A DNA stretch of 64,000 bases from contig NZ_CP073355.1 in assembly GCF_023525255.1 (NCBI RefSeq), positions 1,860,001 through 1,924,000 on the forward strand, read 5' to 3'. Position 1 is the stretch's first letter. Every line of letters begins with the position of its first letter. Below are positions 52,706-61,429 of this stretch, piece after piece. This DNA comes from Thermospira aquatica (GTDB lineage Bacteria > Spirochaetota > Brevinematia > Brevinematales > Thermospiraceae). The notes under the pieces are model-generated. The model ran no database searches and had not been told where the DNA came from. It saw only the letters and a program-made list of their open reading frames with translations. Made by a program: the position numbers and the translations under genes.

Positions 52706-54760
52706 CTAGAGTTCTATGCTGGTGTAGAAAAATCCATAGGGATGTTTGTGGATGGACAGGGGCTTTCCCTGGTATTCGAGGGGGGAATCCTGCAGTGAAA
52801 CAAGAAAAAGTTTTCCCCCGGAAAATGCGTGTGAGTGGAGTTCGTACGAGAGGTGGGTGTTGGTACATGCAAGAGAAAGAAACCCATGACCCGGGAAGAG
52901 ATGTTCCGTACTTCCTCCGTACTGCCACCTCTCAGAGGGGAGAATATGAAGAAGAATTCTTGTAGCATAGGGAGGTACCGTGTAGGTTTTTTGATGATAA
53001 TTTTCCTGAAGAGGGTCAAAAAATATTCCTTCTGGGAGTTTTTGAGAGAGGGTTTTGTTTCCGGTATTGATGATAAGAAAGGCAGAACAGAAGGGAAGTT
53101 TTACCCATCCTGTATAATAGGAAGCGTAGATTTTTACAGGTCCAACTGCCTGCAGAGAACTTGATCTTGGTCGGAAGTTGTAGATCTCATGGTGTTGAGT
53201 AAGAGACTCGACAGGTGGTTCAGCAAGAGGAAACTGGAGACGGTAAAGATTTTCTGTCTGAGAAGAGTATTCCCCTACATTGTCCGAGGTAAAAAGAAGT
53301 CCTCCAAAGAGCTGATTTACCATATAGAGAGTGTATTTTTGTTCATGAGAGAGGCGGTTATTGGTCTCCCGTAAGATGAAAACATCCGGGTCGTTGATGA
53401 AACCGATGCGGTTGAGAGGGAAACGCCCAAGAGTTGTCGTAATCGCCTTGATGGTAGAAATTCTCTCGCGGAAGTGGATACGGGCGGGGCGTATGTCCTC
53501 CCAATCGAGCCCAACATCGCACCCGATGCGACAGTAATCCACCTTTCCTAAAGCACTGGTGATAGGGACGCCACATCCAAGGATGGTTTTGTCCTTGCAG
53601 AGCTCTCGTATCCACGAGAGGGCCTGAGCCATCTGGGAGGCTCTTGTTTTGCCATATGAGGGTTTGATGCTTGCCGCATAGAGAAAATCAAGTTTTACCA
53701 TGTCAAATCCCCATTCGTGGAGAACGGTGTGAAAGACTTCTCTGAGATAGTTCTTGACCTCTGGATGATCGAGGTCAAGGGCGTAGAAGTCCCCGTTCCA
53801 GTTTTCACTGTAACCTGCAATCACAGGAGAACCATCGTCGTATCGGAGAATCCACTCGGGGTGCTTTTGATAGATGATGGACTTGCTTTCACAGATAAAA
53901 GGGGCAAGCCAGAGTCCTGCCCGAAATCCCGCTTCATGGATGGCATCGGCGATGTATTTCATCCCATGGGGAAAGGATGGTTTCAGAGAGAGCCAGTCGC
54001 CCACGGCTGTTTGATAGCCATCATCTATCTGAAAAATGTTGATGGGAAGTTTTTTCTCTTTGAAGGATTTGAGGTTACTCAGGATAATTTCTTCAGAAAT
54101 ATTTGTATAATAGTTGTACCAGCTTGTCCAGCCACTGATTTTGGGAAGTTGAGATGGGCTTAAACCATACATTTCAAAGTATCTTTTCTGGGCATAGGAG
54201 AGGTTGCCGCTGGTAAAAAAAAGTGAAAGAAGGTTGGTGATACTACCAGCATTCATTTCCCATCCTTCCACATCTCGAATAATTCGTAACACTCTTTTTT
54301 CAGGATGGTGTTCAAAAATGGTGTACGCAGAATTCTCGTCCAGCGACCCTACAAGGTGCCAGTTTTCTCCCTGCCCGGAAAGCGTCCACCCGTGACTGTG
54401 AAACTGTCCTTTTTTGCGGGTATAGTCATAAAAATGGTAATCACCGTAAAACTCGAGGTGGTATTGGGCATAGGCAAATCGCAGATGAGGTGGGAGTCCT
54501 GGGATTTTCTCTTGCTGGGTAAACTCCCGGGAGTCAGACCAACTCTGAAACCCATGAACAAAGATGCGATCTTTTTTGGTATAATTCCAGGGGATAATAA
54601 CCTCCAAAGAGAGAAGACGGATAGGGACTTTGTTTGAGAGGATGAGAGAGTTTTCTTGTGTTTGAAGGGAGAGGTGTTCATTGACAAGGGGGGTGTTGCC
54701 CGTAAGGGTGTTTTTTTTACCTTGGTATTCGTAGGTGAGAGTAATTTTTTTCCACACCAT
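52706..54760 (-). CDS. GH36-family alpha-galactosidase-like glycosidase
   Basis: 684 residues, no signal peptide. N-terminal beta-sandwich (about 1-215), then the TIM barrel from ISGWTSWYNYYTNISEE: NIFQIDDGYQTAVGDWLSLKPSFPHGMKYIADAIHEAGFRAGLWLAPF, nucleophile Asp in MVKLDFLYAA, and the acid/base-type RIGCDVGLDW. Metabolises imported alpha-galactosides or related oligosaccharides. First gene of the GH36-GH1 operon. CAGGAG precedes the ATG; an operator-like palindrome lies upstream. Confidence 0.92.
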   Translation of the reverse strand: MVWKKITLTYEYQGKKNTLTGNTPLVNEHLSLQTQENSLILSNKVPIRLLSLEVIIPWNYTKKDRIFVHGFQSWSDSREFTQQEKIPGLPPHLRFAYAQYHLEFYGDYHFYDYTRKKGQFHSHGWTLSGQGENWHLVGSLDENSAYTIFEHHPEKRVLRIIRDVEGWEMNAGSITNLLSLFFTSGNLSYAQKRYFEMYGLSPSQLPKISGWTSWYNYYTNISEEIILSNLKSFKEKKLPINIFQIDDGYQTAVGDWLSLKPSFPHGMKYIADAIHEAGFRAGLWLAPFICESKSIIYQKHPEWILRYDDGSPVIAGYSENWNGDFYALDLDHPEVKNYLREVFHTVLHEWGFDMVKLDFLYAASIKPSYGKTRASQMAQALSWIRELCKDKTILGCGVPITSALGKVDYCRIGCDVGLDWEDIRPARIHFRERISTIKAITTTLGRFPLNRIGFINDPDVFILRETNNRLSHEQKYTLYMVNQLFGGLLFTSDNVGEYSSQTENLYRLQFPLAEPPVESLTQHHEIYNFRPRSSSLQAVGPVKIYASYYTGWVKLPFCSAFLIINTGNKTLSQKLPEGIFFDPLQENYHQKTYTVPPYATRILLHILPSERWQYGGSTEHLFPGHGFLSLACTNTHLSYELHSHAFSGGKLFLVSLQDSPLEYQGKPLSIHKHPYGFFYTSIEL

Positions 54761-54786
54761 AGGAAAACTCCTGATGTTGATGGTTT

Positions 54787-54815
54787 ATTGTATTGTATTC
54801 CCCCTAAAAAGTCAA
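54787..54815 (-). promoter_or_regulatory. Promoter of the GH36-GH1 operon
   Basis: Minus strand TTGACT (54810-54815), 17-bp spacer, TACAAT (54787-54792), 27 bases before the GH36 ATG. Confidence 0.78.
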
Positions 54816-54909
54816 GTGTTTTTGTTATTGTTGGGTTTATCCTTCTTGTGAACGTATTCTCTTGTTTTTTTAGTTGGTTTTTTGAGGGTACGCTCTTCAA
54901 ATAGGAAAA

Positions 54910-54925
54910 GGTTAAACGTTTAACC
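54910..54925. promoter_or_regulatory. LacI-family-type operator
   Basis: GGTTAAACGTTTAACC, a 16-bp perfect palindrome with the central CG typical of LacI-family sites. It lies 95 bases upstream of the GH36 -35 box and 116 bases before the gpmI -35 box; a weak extra promoter toward GH36 (TTGGTT/CTATTT) overlaps it. Confidence 0.75.
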
Positions 54926-55040
54926 AATGAAAATATTCTCTTGTGTTTTGAGGAAAAAAGGGGATTGATGGTTATCCTTTTTTTTACTTTTTTATAATCA
55001 AAAAAGTATGTTGGGGGTTCATTTGGAAAAAAACAAAAAT

Positions 55041-55069
55041 TTGCAAAAATGAGCTTTTTTCTTCATAAT
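55041..55069 (+). promoter_or_regulatory. Promoter of gpmI
   Basis: TTGCAA (55041-55046), 17-bp spacer, CATAAT (55064-55069), then GAAGGAGG before the ATG at 55099. The remainder of the 338-base gap 54761-55098 holds only the GH36 promoter, the palindrome at 54910-54925 and AT-rich sequence. Confidence 0.65.
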
Positions 55070-55098
55070 ATGTGGCTTTATAAAAAGAAGGAGGATGT

Positions 55099-56721
55099 AT
55101 GTCTCTTACCCTCAAACCTCTTGAAAATTTTCACAGCAGGTCCGGTCCTGTTCTTCTGGTCATCATGGATGGTATAGGTCTTGGAAAACCAAGCGAAGGG
55201 AATGCGGTATACAAAGCGAAAACCCCTGTTCTTGATGAACTTTTCAAGATGCCTCTGTATACAGAGTTGCAGGCTCATGGAACAGCTGTTGGTCTCCCCA
55301 GTGACGACGATATGGGCAACAGCGAGGTAGGACACAATGCTCTGGGTGCTGGACGTGTTTTTTCTCAGGGGGCAAAGCGTGTAAATGAGGCCATCGCTGA
55401 TGGGAGCATTTTTCAAACAGAGGTATGGAAGTCTCTGGTACGTCGTTGTACCGAGGGCAAAGGAACATTCCATTTTATTGGGCTTCTCTCTGATGGGAAC
55501 GTTCATTCCCATATTGATCATCTCATTGCCCTTTTGAGACATGCAGCAAAAGAGGGGGTGAAACGGGCAAGGATTCATACTCTTCTGGATGGTCGTGATG
55601 TTCCGGAAAAGTCTGCGCTTATCTATATTGACAAGCTTGAGGGAGTACTCAAAGAGCTGAAGGCTCAGGGATTTGATTATCGTATAGCCTCTGGTGGCGG
55701 GCGAATGGTCACGACGATGGATAGATACTTCGCCGACTGGAATATCGTGAAGCGTGGCTGGGATGCCCACGTTCTTGGCAAGGGGCGAATGTTTTCCTCT
55801 GCCCGAGAAGCTGTGGAGACCTACTATGCTGAGGATCCCAAGATTACGGATCAGTATCTTCCTTCTTTTGTGGTTGCTGAGAATGGCAAACCTGTGGGTA
55901 CCATTGAGGATGGAGATAGTGTCGTTCTTTTCAACTTTCGAGGTGATCGAGCTATCGAGATCTCCATGGCTTTTGAATATAAAGACTTTGATAAGTTTGA
56001 TCGTGAACGCTATCCTGAGGTTATGTTTGCAGGGATGATGCAGTACGATGGGGATCTTAAACTTCCCTCAAACTTTCTGGTTCAACCTCCTGTGATCACA
56101 CGAACCGTGAGTGAATATATGTGTGCTGCGGGCATCAAAAGCTTTGCCATCTCTGAAACTCAGAAGTTTGGGCATGTTACCTACTTCTGGAATGGGAACC
56201 GATCGGGGTATATTGATGAGAAGCTTGAAACCTATATTGAGATTCCCTCGGATAAGATTCAGTTTGATAAAGCCCCTGCCATGAAGGCAAATGAGATTAC
56301 CGAAAAGACCATTGAACTTCTCCGGACGGGGGAGTATAAGTTTGGACGGCTGAATTTTGCGAATGGGGATATGGTTGGACATACCGGTGTGATGGAAGCC
56401 GCCATTGAAGCCGTAGAAACCGTTGATCGCTGTGTAGGCCAACTTCTGGACGAGGTAAAAAAGATGAATGGGATTGTGGTGGTAACCGCCGATCACGGGA
56501 ACGCGGATGAAATGTTTACAGAAAAAAATGGCAAGCGAGAGGTGAAAACTGCCCATACGCTTAACAAGGTTCCCTTTATTATTGTGGACTATGGCTATCA
56601 GAACGAGTACCACATACGTTCACTTCCGAAAGCGGGGCTCTCCAATGTCGCTGCTACCCTTTTGAACCTTTTGGGCTACAAAAAACCAGAAGACTACGAT
56701 CCCTCACTTATTGAGTTTTAG
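55099..56721 (+). CDS. gpmI: Phosphoglycerate mutase, 2,3-bisphosphoglycerate-independent
   Basis: 540-residue alkaline-phosphatase-superfamily enzyme of glycolysis. VLLVIMDGIGLGKPSEGNAV near residue 20 (metal Asp), the nucleophile Ser in DDDMGNSEVGHNALGAGRV (about residue 75), HSHIDHLIALL and DGRDVPEKSALIYIDKLE, NGDMVGHTGVMEAAIEAVE and VTADHGNADEM with metal His/Asp. Directly followed by the unrelated cofactor-dependent mutase. Confidence 0.97.
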   Translation: MSLTLKPLENFHSRSGPVLLVIMDGIGLGKPSEGNAVYKAKTPVLDELFKMPLYTELQAHGTAVGLPSDDDMGNSEVGHNALGAGRVFSQGAKRVNEAIADGSIFQTEVWKSLVRRCTEGKGTFHFIGLLSDGNVHSHIDHLIALLRHAAKEGVKRARIHTLLDGRDVPEKSALIYIDKLEGVLKELKAQGFDYRIASGGGRMVTTMDRYFADWNIVKRGWDAHVLGKGRMFSSAREAVETYYAEDPKITDQYLPSFVVAENGKPVGTIEDGDSVVLFNFRGDRAIEISMAFEYKDFDKFDRERYPEVMFAGMMQYDGDLKLPSNFLVQPPVITRTVSEYMCAAGIKSFAISETQKFGHVTYFWNGNRSGYIDEKLETYIEIPSDKIQFDKAPAMKANEITEKTIELLRTGEYKFGRLNFANGDMVGHTGVMEAAIEAVETVDRCVGQLLDEVKKMNGIVVVTADHGNADEMFTEKNGKREVKTAHTLNKVPFIIVDYGYQNEYHIRSLPKAGLSNVAATLLNLLGYKKPEDYDPSLIEF

Positions 56722-56731
56722 GGATTATCCT

Positions 56732-57397
56732 ATGGGGAGTCTTTATCTCGTTCGTCACGGGGAATCTACTTGGAATAAACACAATTGGTTTACCGGGTGG
56801 GTAGATGTTTCTCTCACTCCAAAAGGGATTGAGGAAGCATTGGCATGTGGACGAGAGCTTGCCTCTGTATCGTTTGATGTGGCGTATACTTCAACCCTCG
56901 TGCGGGCGATGGAAACCCTTCTTTTGGTTCTTGCTTTTCAATCCAAAACCCCTGTGGTTGTTTCCCACAAAGGAAAACAAAAACGCTGGGCAAGGATCTA
57001 TAGCGAGGAAGCTGCGTCTCGCATTCTTCCCGTGTATACGGACTGGCATCTCAACGAGCGTTACTACGGGCATTTGCAGGGTCTTAACAAAGATGAAACC
57101 CGTCGATTATATGGAGAGGAAAAATTTACCCTCTGGCGGAGGAGCTATGATGTTCCTCCCCCAGGAGGGGAATCACTTCAAATGACTGCAAAGCGAACGA
57201 TACCGTTTTTTCAGCGAGTGATTGTTCCCCTGGTTCAGTCGGGGAAAAACGTTATCATAAGTGCTCATGGGAATAGTCTTCGTTCGATTGTAATGTATTT
57301 GGATGGGCTTTCTGCTGATGAGGTTGTGAAGCTTGAGATTCCTCATGCAACGCCTCTCGTGTATGAATGGAAGAATAACTGGAGGCGCGAGAGATAG
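56732..57397 (+). CDS. gpmA: Phosphoglycerate mutase, 2,3-bisphosphoglycerate-dependent
   Basis: 221 residues. Phosphohistidine motif LYLVRHGESTWNKHNWFTGWVDVSLTPKG, TSTLVRAMETL, NERYYGHLQGLNKDE, GGESLQMTAKRTIPFF and SAHGNSLRSIVMYLDGL. All catalytic residues (R, H, E, R, H) are present, so it should be active. ATG at 56732 after AGGGA, 10 bases past the gpmI stop; a TTG at 56711 inside gpmI is unlikely. Same reaction as gpmI with no sequence relation. Confidence 0.95.
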   Translation: MGSLYLVRHGESTWNKHNWFTGWVDVSLTPKGIEEALACGRELASVSFDVAYTSTLVRAMETLLLVLAFQSKTPVVVSHKGKQKRWARIYSEEAASRILPVYTDWHLNERYYGHLQGLNKDETRRLYGEEKFTLWRRSYDVPPPGGESLQMTAKRTIPFFQRVIVPLVQSGKNVIISAHGNSLRSIVMYLDGLSADEVVKLEIPHATPLVYEWKNNWRRER

Positions 57398-57398
57398 G

Positions 57399-58781
57399 AT
57401 GAGCGAACAAAAAAAGATCCAGAAGCAAAAGATTCCTGTGAGACAGCGAACACCTGAAGAACGTGTGAAGGATTTTGGTGAAGTGGAATACCTCTATTCA
57501 CCAGAAGAAGCCACCTTAGAAGCCCTTCGCTGTCTTCAGTGTAAAAATCCTCCCTGTGTGGAGGATTGCCCGGTTCATATCAAGATCCCTGTTTTTATTC
57601 GCCAGATTGCTGAGAAGAATATTGAGCTTGCTATTCGGACTATCCTCGAGGATAATCCTCTTCCCTCTGTCTGTGGGCGTGTGTGTCCTCAAGAGAGTCA
57701 GTGTCAGAAACGGTGTACGGTTGGCCGGATTGGTGATCCCATCCAGATAGGGAAACTGGAACGGTTTGTTGGGGATTCTACCTTGAAACCACTTCCCGAA
57801 CGGATGAAGAAAAACAAAAAGGTAGCGGTTATTGGTTCTGGTCCTGCATCACTCACCTGTGCCGGAGAATTAGCAAGGCTTGGATATACCGTTACTGTTT
57901 TTGAGGCTCTCCACGAAATTGGTGGAGTGCTTCTCTATGGTATACCGGAGTTTCGTCTTCCCAAAGCGGTTCTGGAGCAAGAGATTTCCTATCTCAGAGA
58001 GTTGGGAGTTGAATTTCAGACCAATGTGTTGGTGGGAAGAACTCTTCCCTTCCATGAGTTACGAGAACAGTTTGATGCGGTGTTTCTGGGAACTGGTGCG
58101 GGGCTTCCCAAGTATCTCCACATTCCCGGAGAAAATCTCAGAGATGTGTATTCAGCAAATGAGTTTCTTACCCGTATTAATCTCATGAAATCGTATATGT
58201 TCGGTGAGTATGATACTCCTCTCGTTGTGAAAGGGGATGTGGTGGTTATTGGTGGGGGCAATGTGGCCATGGATGCTGCAAGAAGTGCCCTTCGTATGGG
58301 AGCCCGGTCGGTAACTGTTGTGTACCGCCGTGGTCGCAAGGAAATGCCAGCCAGGATTGAAGAAATAGCTCATGCAGAAGAAGAGGGCGTAAAGTTTGCT
58401 TTTCTGGCTGCTCCCGTAAGAATAGAAGGAGACAGTGAAGGAAATGTTACCTCTATCGTTTGTCAGCGGATGCTTCTTGGTGAACCGGACGAACGAGGGA
58501 GGCGGTGCTTTCTCCCTGTGGAGGGAGACTACTTTGTCCTTCCTGCGAACATGGTGATCAATGCAATTGGGCTTGATACGAATCGTATTCTTCTTGAAAC
58601 GATCGAGGGACTTGCGCTGGATCAAAAAGGTCATGTTGTGGTTGACGAAAACCTTCAGACCTCTCTTTCTGGGGTTTTTGCGGGTGGTGATGTGGTGCTC
58701 GGGGCTGCAACGGTGATTCTTGCTGCTGGTCACGGCAAACAGGCTGCTCATGCTATTGACAGGTATCTTTTTCAAAAATAA
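57399..58781 (+). CDS. Glutamate synthase small-subunit-like NADPH oxidoreductase (GltD/NfnB/SudA family)
   Basis: 460 residues. N-terminal bis-[4Fe-4S] domain with ALRCLQCKNPPCVEDCPVHIKIPVFI and CGRVCPQESQCQKRC (about residues 45-115), FAD motif VAVIGSGPASLTCAGELARLGYTVTVFEA, NADPH motif VVVIGGGNVAMDAARSALRMGARSVTVVYRR, and the C-terminal FAGGDVVLGAATVILAAGHGKQAA. The length and absence of a neighbouring large subunit fit the homotetrameric GltA-type or the NfnB/SudA branch. No ferredoxin-type NfnA/SudB partner is beside it. It starts one base after the gpmA stop. Confidence 0.88.
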   Translation: MSEQKKIQKQKIPVRQRTPEERVKDFGEVEYLYSPEEATLEALRCLQCKNPPCVEDCPVHIKIPVFIRQIAEKNIELAIRTILEDNPLPSVCGRVCPQESQCQKRCTVGRIGDPIQIGKLERFVGDSTLKPLPERMKKNKKVAVIGSGPASLTCAGELARLGYTVTVFEALHEIGGVLLYGIPEFRLPKAVLEQEISYLRELGVEFQTNVLVGRTLPFHELREQFDAVFLGTGAGLPKYLHIPGENLRDVYSANEFLTRINLMKSYMFGEYDTPLVVKGDVVVIGGGNVAMDAARSALRMGARSVTVVYRRGRKEMPARIEEIAHAEEEGVKFAFLAAPVRIEGDSEGNVTSIVCQRMLLGEPDERGRRCFLPVEGDYFVLPANMVINAIGLDTNRILLETIEGLALDQKGHVVVDENLQTSLSGVFAGGDVVLGAATVILAAGHGKQAAHAIDRYLFQK

Positions 58782-58857
58782 ATTTTTGTATTCTTTTCAT
58801 TTTTTCGTTTGTTGTGTCGTATATATATGAGGGAGTTAGAGAGGAGAGGAGGGTGCT

Positions 58858-61428
58858 ATGAAGATGAAAACTCTCTATGTCTTGATGGGAGTGTTTTTCT
58901 TTCTGTCATGTTCTCTGAGGGATTATATGAACCAACCCGTCATGAAGGATGCCTATGACGGTCCGATGATTCTTTTTCTTGAGCCGATGGGAGGATATTC
59001 GTATCCTGGAAGAGTACGGGTGGTGGCTGATGTTTCTGAGGCTGTCGGCGTGGAGAGTGTTGAAGTGGTTTCCGAGGGACTCAGCCAGTGGTTTCCAGCA
59101 TTGAACCTTCCTGTATATCGTCTTCATAGCGAGGTGAGTTTTTCTTCTCCGGGATTAAAAACCATCGAAGTAAGGGCAAAAAATAGACTAGGGATCGAGC
59201 GCTCTGTATCTCTGGCGGTCAATATTCTAGGACCATCTATAACTATCACCAATGATTTTGCCCACGCGGGGTATATTTATACTGCAGCCAATACTCTTTC
59301 TTTGGGTGGGGAAGTGTTTTCGGGTCTAACCAATGTGTTGAGAGTTTTTGTCCGGGTAAAGCGACCAAATAGTGAAGAGGAGGTACCTGCTGTTTTGATG
59401 GGAGGATTTTGGGAGACAATGTCACCAGTTGTTCTTAATCCAAACGAGGACGTGGTACTCACAGCATTGGCAGAGGATCAGGGAGGAGTCCAGGCTTCGA
59501 CACCACCTGTTACGGTTTATCAGGATCAAAGAGGACCGGATCCTGTGATTCTTACGAGGCCAATGAGTAACGGTGTGGAGGCAAATATGGTATTTTTTGA
59601 GGGAACTGTAAAAGATGACAAGGTTGGGGCTGCTCGTCTGGTAGCCACAGTAGACAACTGGGTCACTTCGTTTACAAACGAGCTTAACTCCTGGTGGGGA
59701 AATAGAGAAACTGTTGCATTTGCCTTTACGAGGTCTTTCCCTCCGGGCATTTATAACCTTCTCTATTACGCAGAGGACTTTTTGGGCAATCGCTCTCAAA
59801 CGAATACGATAACATTTACCGTGGATGGTACTCTTCCTTATGTGTATGTGACAGGTCCACTGTCAGGTTTCTGTACCAATAAGGACTCGTTTGATGTTTA
59901 TGGAGAGTATGATAATGCGACTATTCTTCAGTATTCTTTGAATGGAGGTCCATGGCAGAATATCTCCTCTTTTGGAGGAGGAAAGTGGACTAACCTTATC
60001 AATTTTATCCCTAATCAGACCAACACTCTGAGGCTCATGGCCATCAGTAACCAGTATACAAACCTTTCTCTCTTGTATAAGTTTCTTATTGATACCCTTC
60101 CTCCCCTGGTTACTTTCTATGATATTGGGACGCAGCCAAGGGTGAATGTTTCTTCTCAATCGCGACACATCAAGCTACAAGATAACCTTTCAGGGATAGC
60201 CTTTTTCTATGATATTCTTGATGGGTATTGGGGATATGGGGGGATGGGATTTCTTTCCGAAACCAATCTCACCACATGGCTTGGTCCATCCTATGAAGAT
60301 AACGGCACTCGTGATTTTCCCTTTGGAGCGGTGGTTACCAACACGCTTATCCTTATTGATAGGGCTGGGAATACCAATATAAACTTTTCTCGTGTGGCTC
60401 AGGTTTACCCGGCGATTTTTGTCTCTCCGGGAGGAAGTCCTGCCGCCTTTGGGGTTGCTTCGGCACCGATAACTCTTGCCGAGGGTATGGAGACAGCGAA
60501 AGCCCTCGGGGTTCGTACCCTGGTTCTTCAGGAGGGAACGTATAATCTGGGTTTGCTCTCCCAACCTCTTCGACCTCAAAACAACATGATGATTGTAGGA
60601 GGCTTTGACAACACGTTTACGAACCACGCCTCGTATTCGACGCTGAAAAATACTGGGAAAAGAATCATGGAACTCGTGGATGTTTCTTCTGTTTTTCTTT
60701 CTTATCTTCATTTTTCTGGCAGCGGCTCCTCCGTGACTAATGGAGTCCTGTGGGTAACGAATAGTTCGGTCTTTCTTGTAGATAATATCTTTTCCTCAAA
60801 CCAGGGCAAGCAAGGAGCGGCTATTTATGCAGTACATTCCCAGCTGGGATTAGTGAGTAATCTCTTTACCCGTAATAGGGTACACGATTTTGGAGTTGTT
60901 GTGGGAGTAGGATCCTTTTATTTTGGGTTGGGGAATTCCTATCTTACCAACATATCACAAACCATCTCAATCTTAAATAGAGATGTCCAGCTTTGCCTCT
61001 TAGGGGGAGCTGCGATTATCAGTAATGAGGTTTTTTCTTCCTATTCGAATGCAGGAAATGTCGATAATATTTTGATCAATGTGTACGCAAAAGATATGGG
61101 GACATTTCTTCTTCACGATTGTACCTTTACTTCCGTGATAGGATCGACGAATGGGGTTCATCTCTGGCTTGCAGGGAATATGCAAAATACAAGCATCCTC
61201 TCCAATCATTTTAAACAAGGGGTGCAGTATGGAATGATTAAGGAGGGAAACTGGGGTGGTTATGAGCTTCGACAGAATAGTCTCTTTACCAATGGACTAC
61301 CCATTTTGTGGGCAGAGTTTCTTCCGGCGGCTACTAACCTGATTTTCTCGAATGAGATAACAAAGTTTAATGATCCTGGTGTGACGCGGGCCACACCTGA
61401 TTCTACCGATAATCAGGCTCTTCCGTAG
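58858..61428 (+). CDS. Large surface or periplasmic lipoprotein with Ig-like domains and a beta-helix
   Basis: 856 residues. Lipobox FFLSC with Cys at position 18 after a hydrophobic signal. About residues 40-400 form three to four beta-sandwich repeats typical of adhesin Ig-like modules (IFLEPMGGYSYPGRVRVVADVSEAVGVESVEV, a YYAEDFLGNRSQTNTITFTVDGTLP linker type, LLYKFLIDTLPPLVTFYD). From about 510 a parallel beta-helix (VSSVFLSYLHFSGSGSSVTNGVLWVTNSSVFLVDNIFSSNQGK) resembles pectate-lyase-fold surface proteins. Asn/Ser/Thr-rich. I do not recognise a named family; adhesion or polysaccharide binding is a guess. GGAGGGTGCT precedes the ATG. Confidence 0.75.
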   Translation: MKMKTLYVLMGVFFFLSCSLRDYMNQPVMKDAYDGPMILFLEPMGGYSYPGRVRVVADVSEAVGVESVEVVSEGLSQWFPALNLPVYRLHSEVSFSSPGLKTIEVRAKNRLGIERSVSLAVNILGPSITITNDFAHAGYIYTAANTLSLGGEVFSGLTNVLRVFVRVKRPNSEEEVPAVLMGGFWETMSPVVLNPNEDVVLTALAEDQGGVQASTPPVTVYQDQRGPDPVILTRPMSNGVEANMVFFEGTVKDDKVGAARLVATVDNWVTSFTNELNSWWGNRETVAFAFTRSFPPGIYNLLYYAEDFLGNRSQTNTITFTVDGTLPYVYVTGPLSGFCTNKDSFDVYGEYDNATILQYSLNGGPWQNISSFGGGKWTNLINFIPNQTNTLRLMAISNQYTNLSLLYKFLIDTLPPLVTFYDIGTQPRVNVSSQSRHIKLQDNLSGIAFFYDILDGYWGYGGMGFLSETNLTTWLGPSYEDNGTRDFPFGAVVTNTLILIDRAGNTNINFSRVAQVYPAIFVSPGGSPAAFGVASAPITLAEGMETAKALGVRTLVLQEGTYNLGLLSQPLRPQNNMMIVGGFDNTFTNHASYSTLKNTGKRIMELVDVSSVFLSYLHFSGSGSSVTNGVLWVTNSSVFLVDNIFSSNQGKQGAAIYAVHSQLGLVSNLFTRNRVHDFGVVVGVGSFYFGLGNSYLTNISQTISILNRDVQLCLLGGAAIISNEVFSSYSNAGNVDNILINVYAKDMGTFLLHDCTFTSVIGSTNGVHLWLAGNMQNTSILSNHFKQGVQYGMIKEGNWGGYELRQNSLFTNGLPILWAEFLPAATNLIFSNEITKFNDPGVTRATPDSTDNQALP

Positions 61429-61429
61429 T

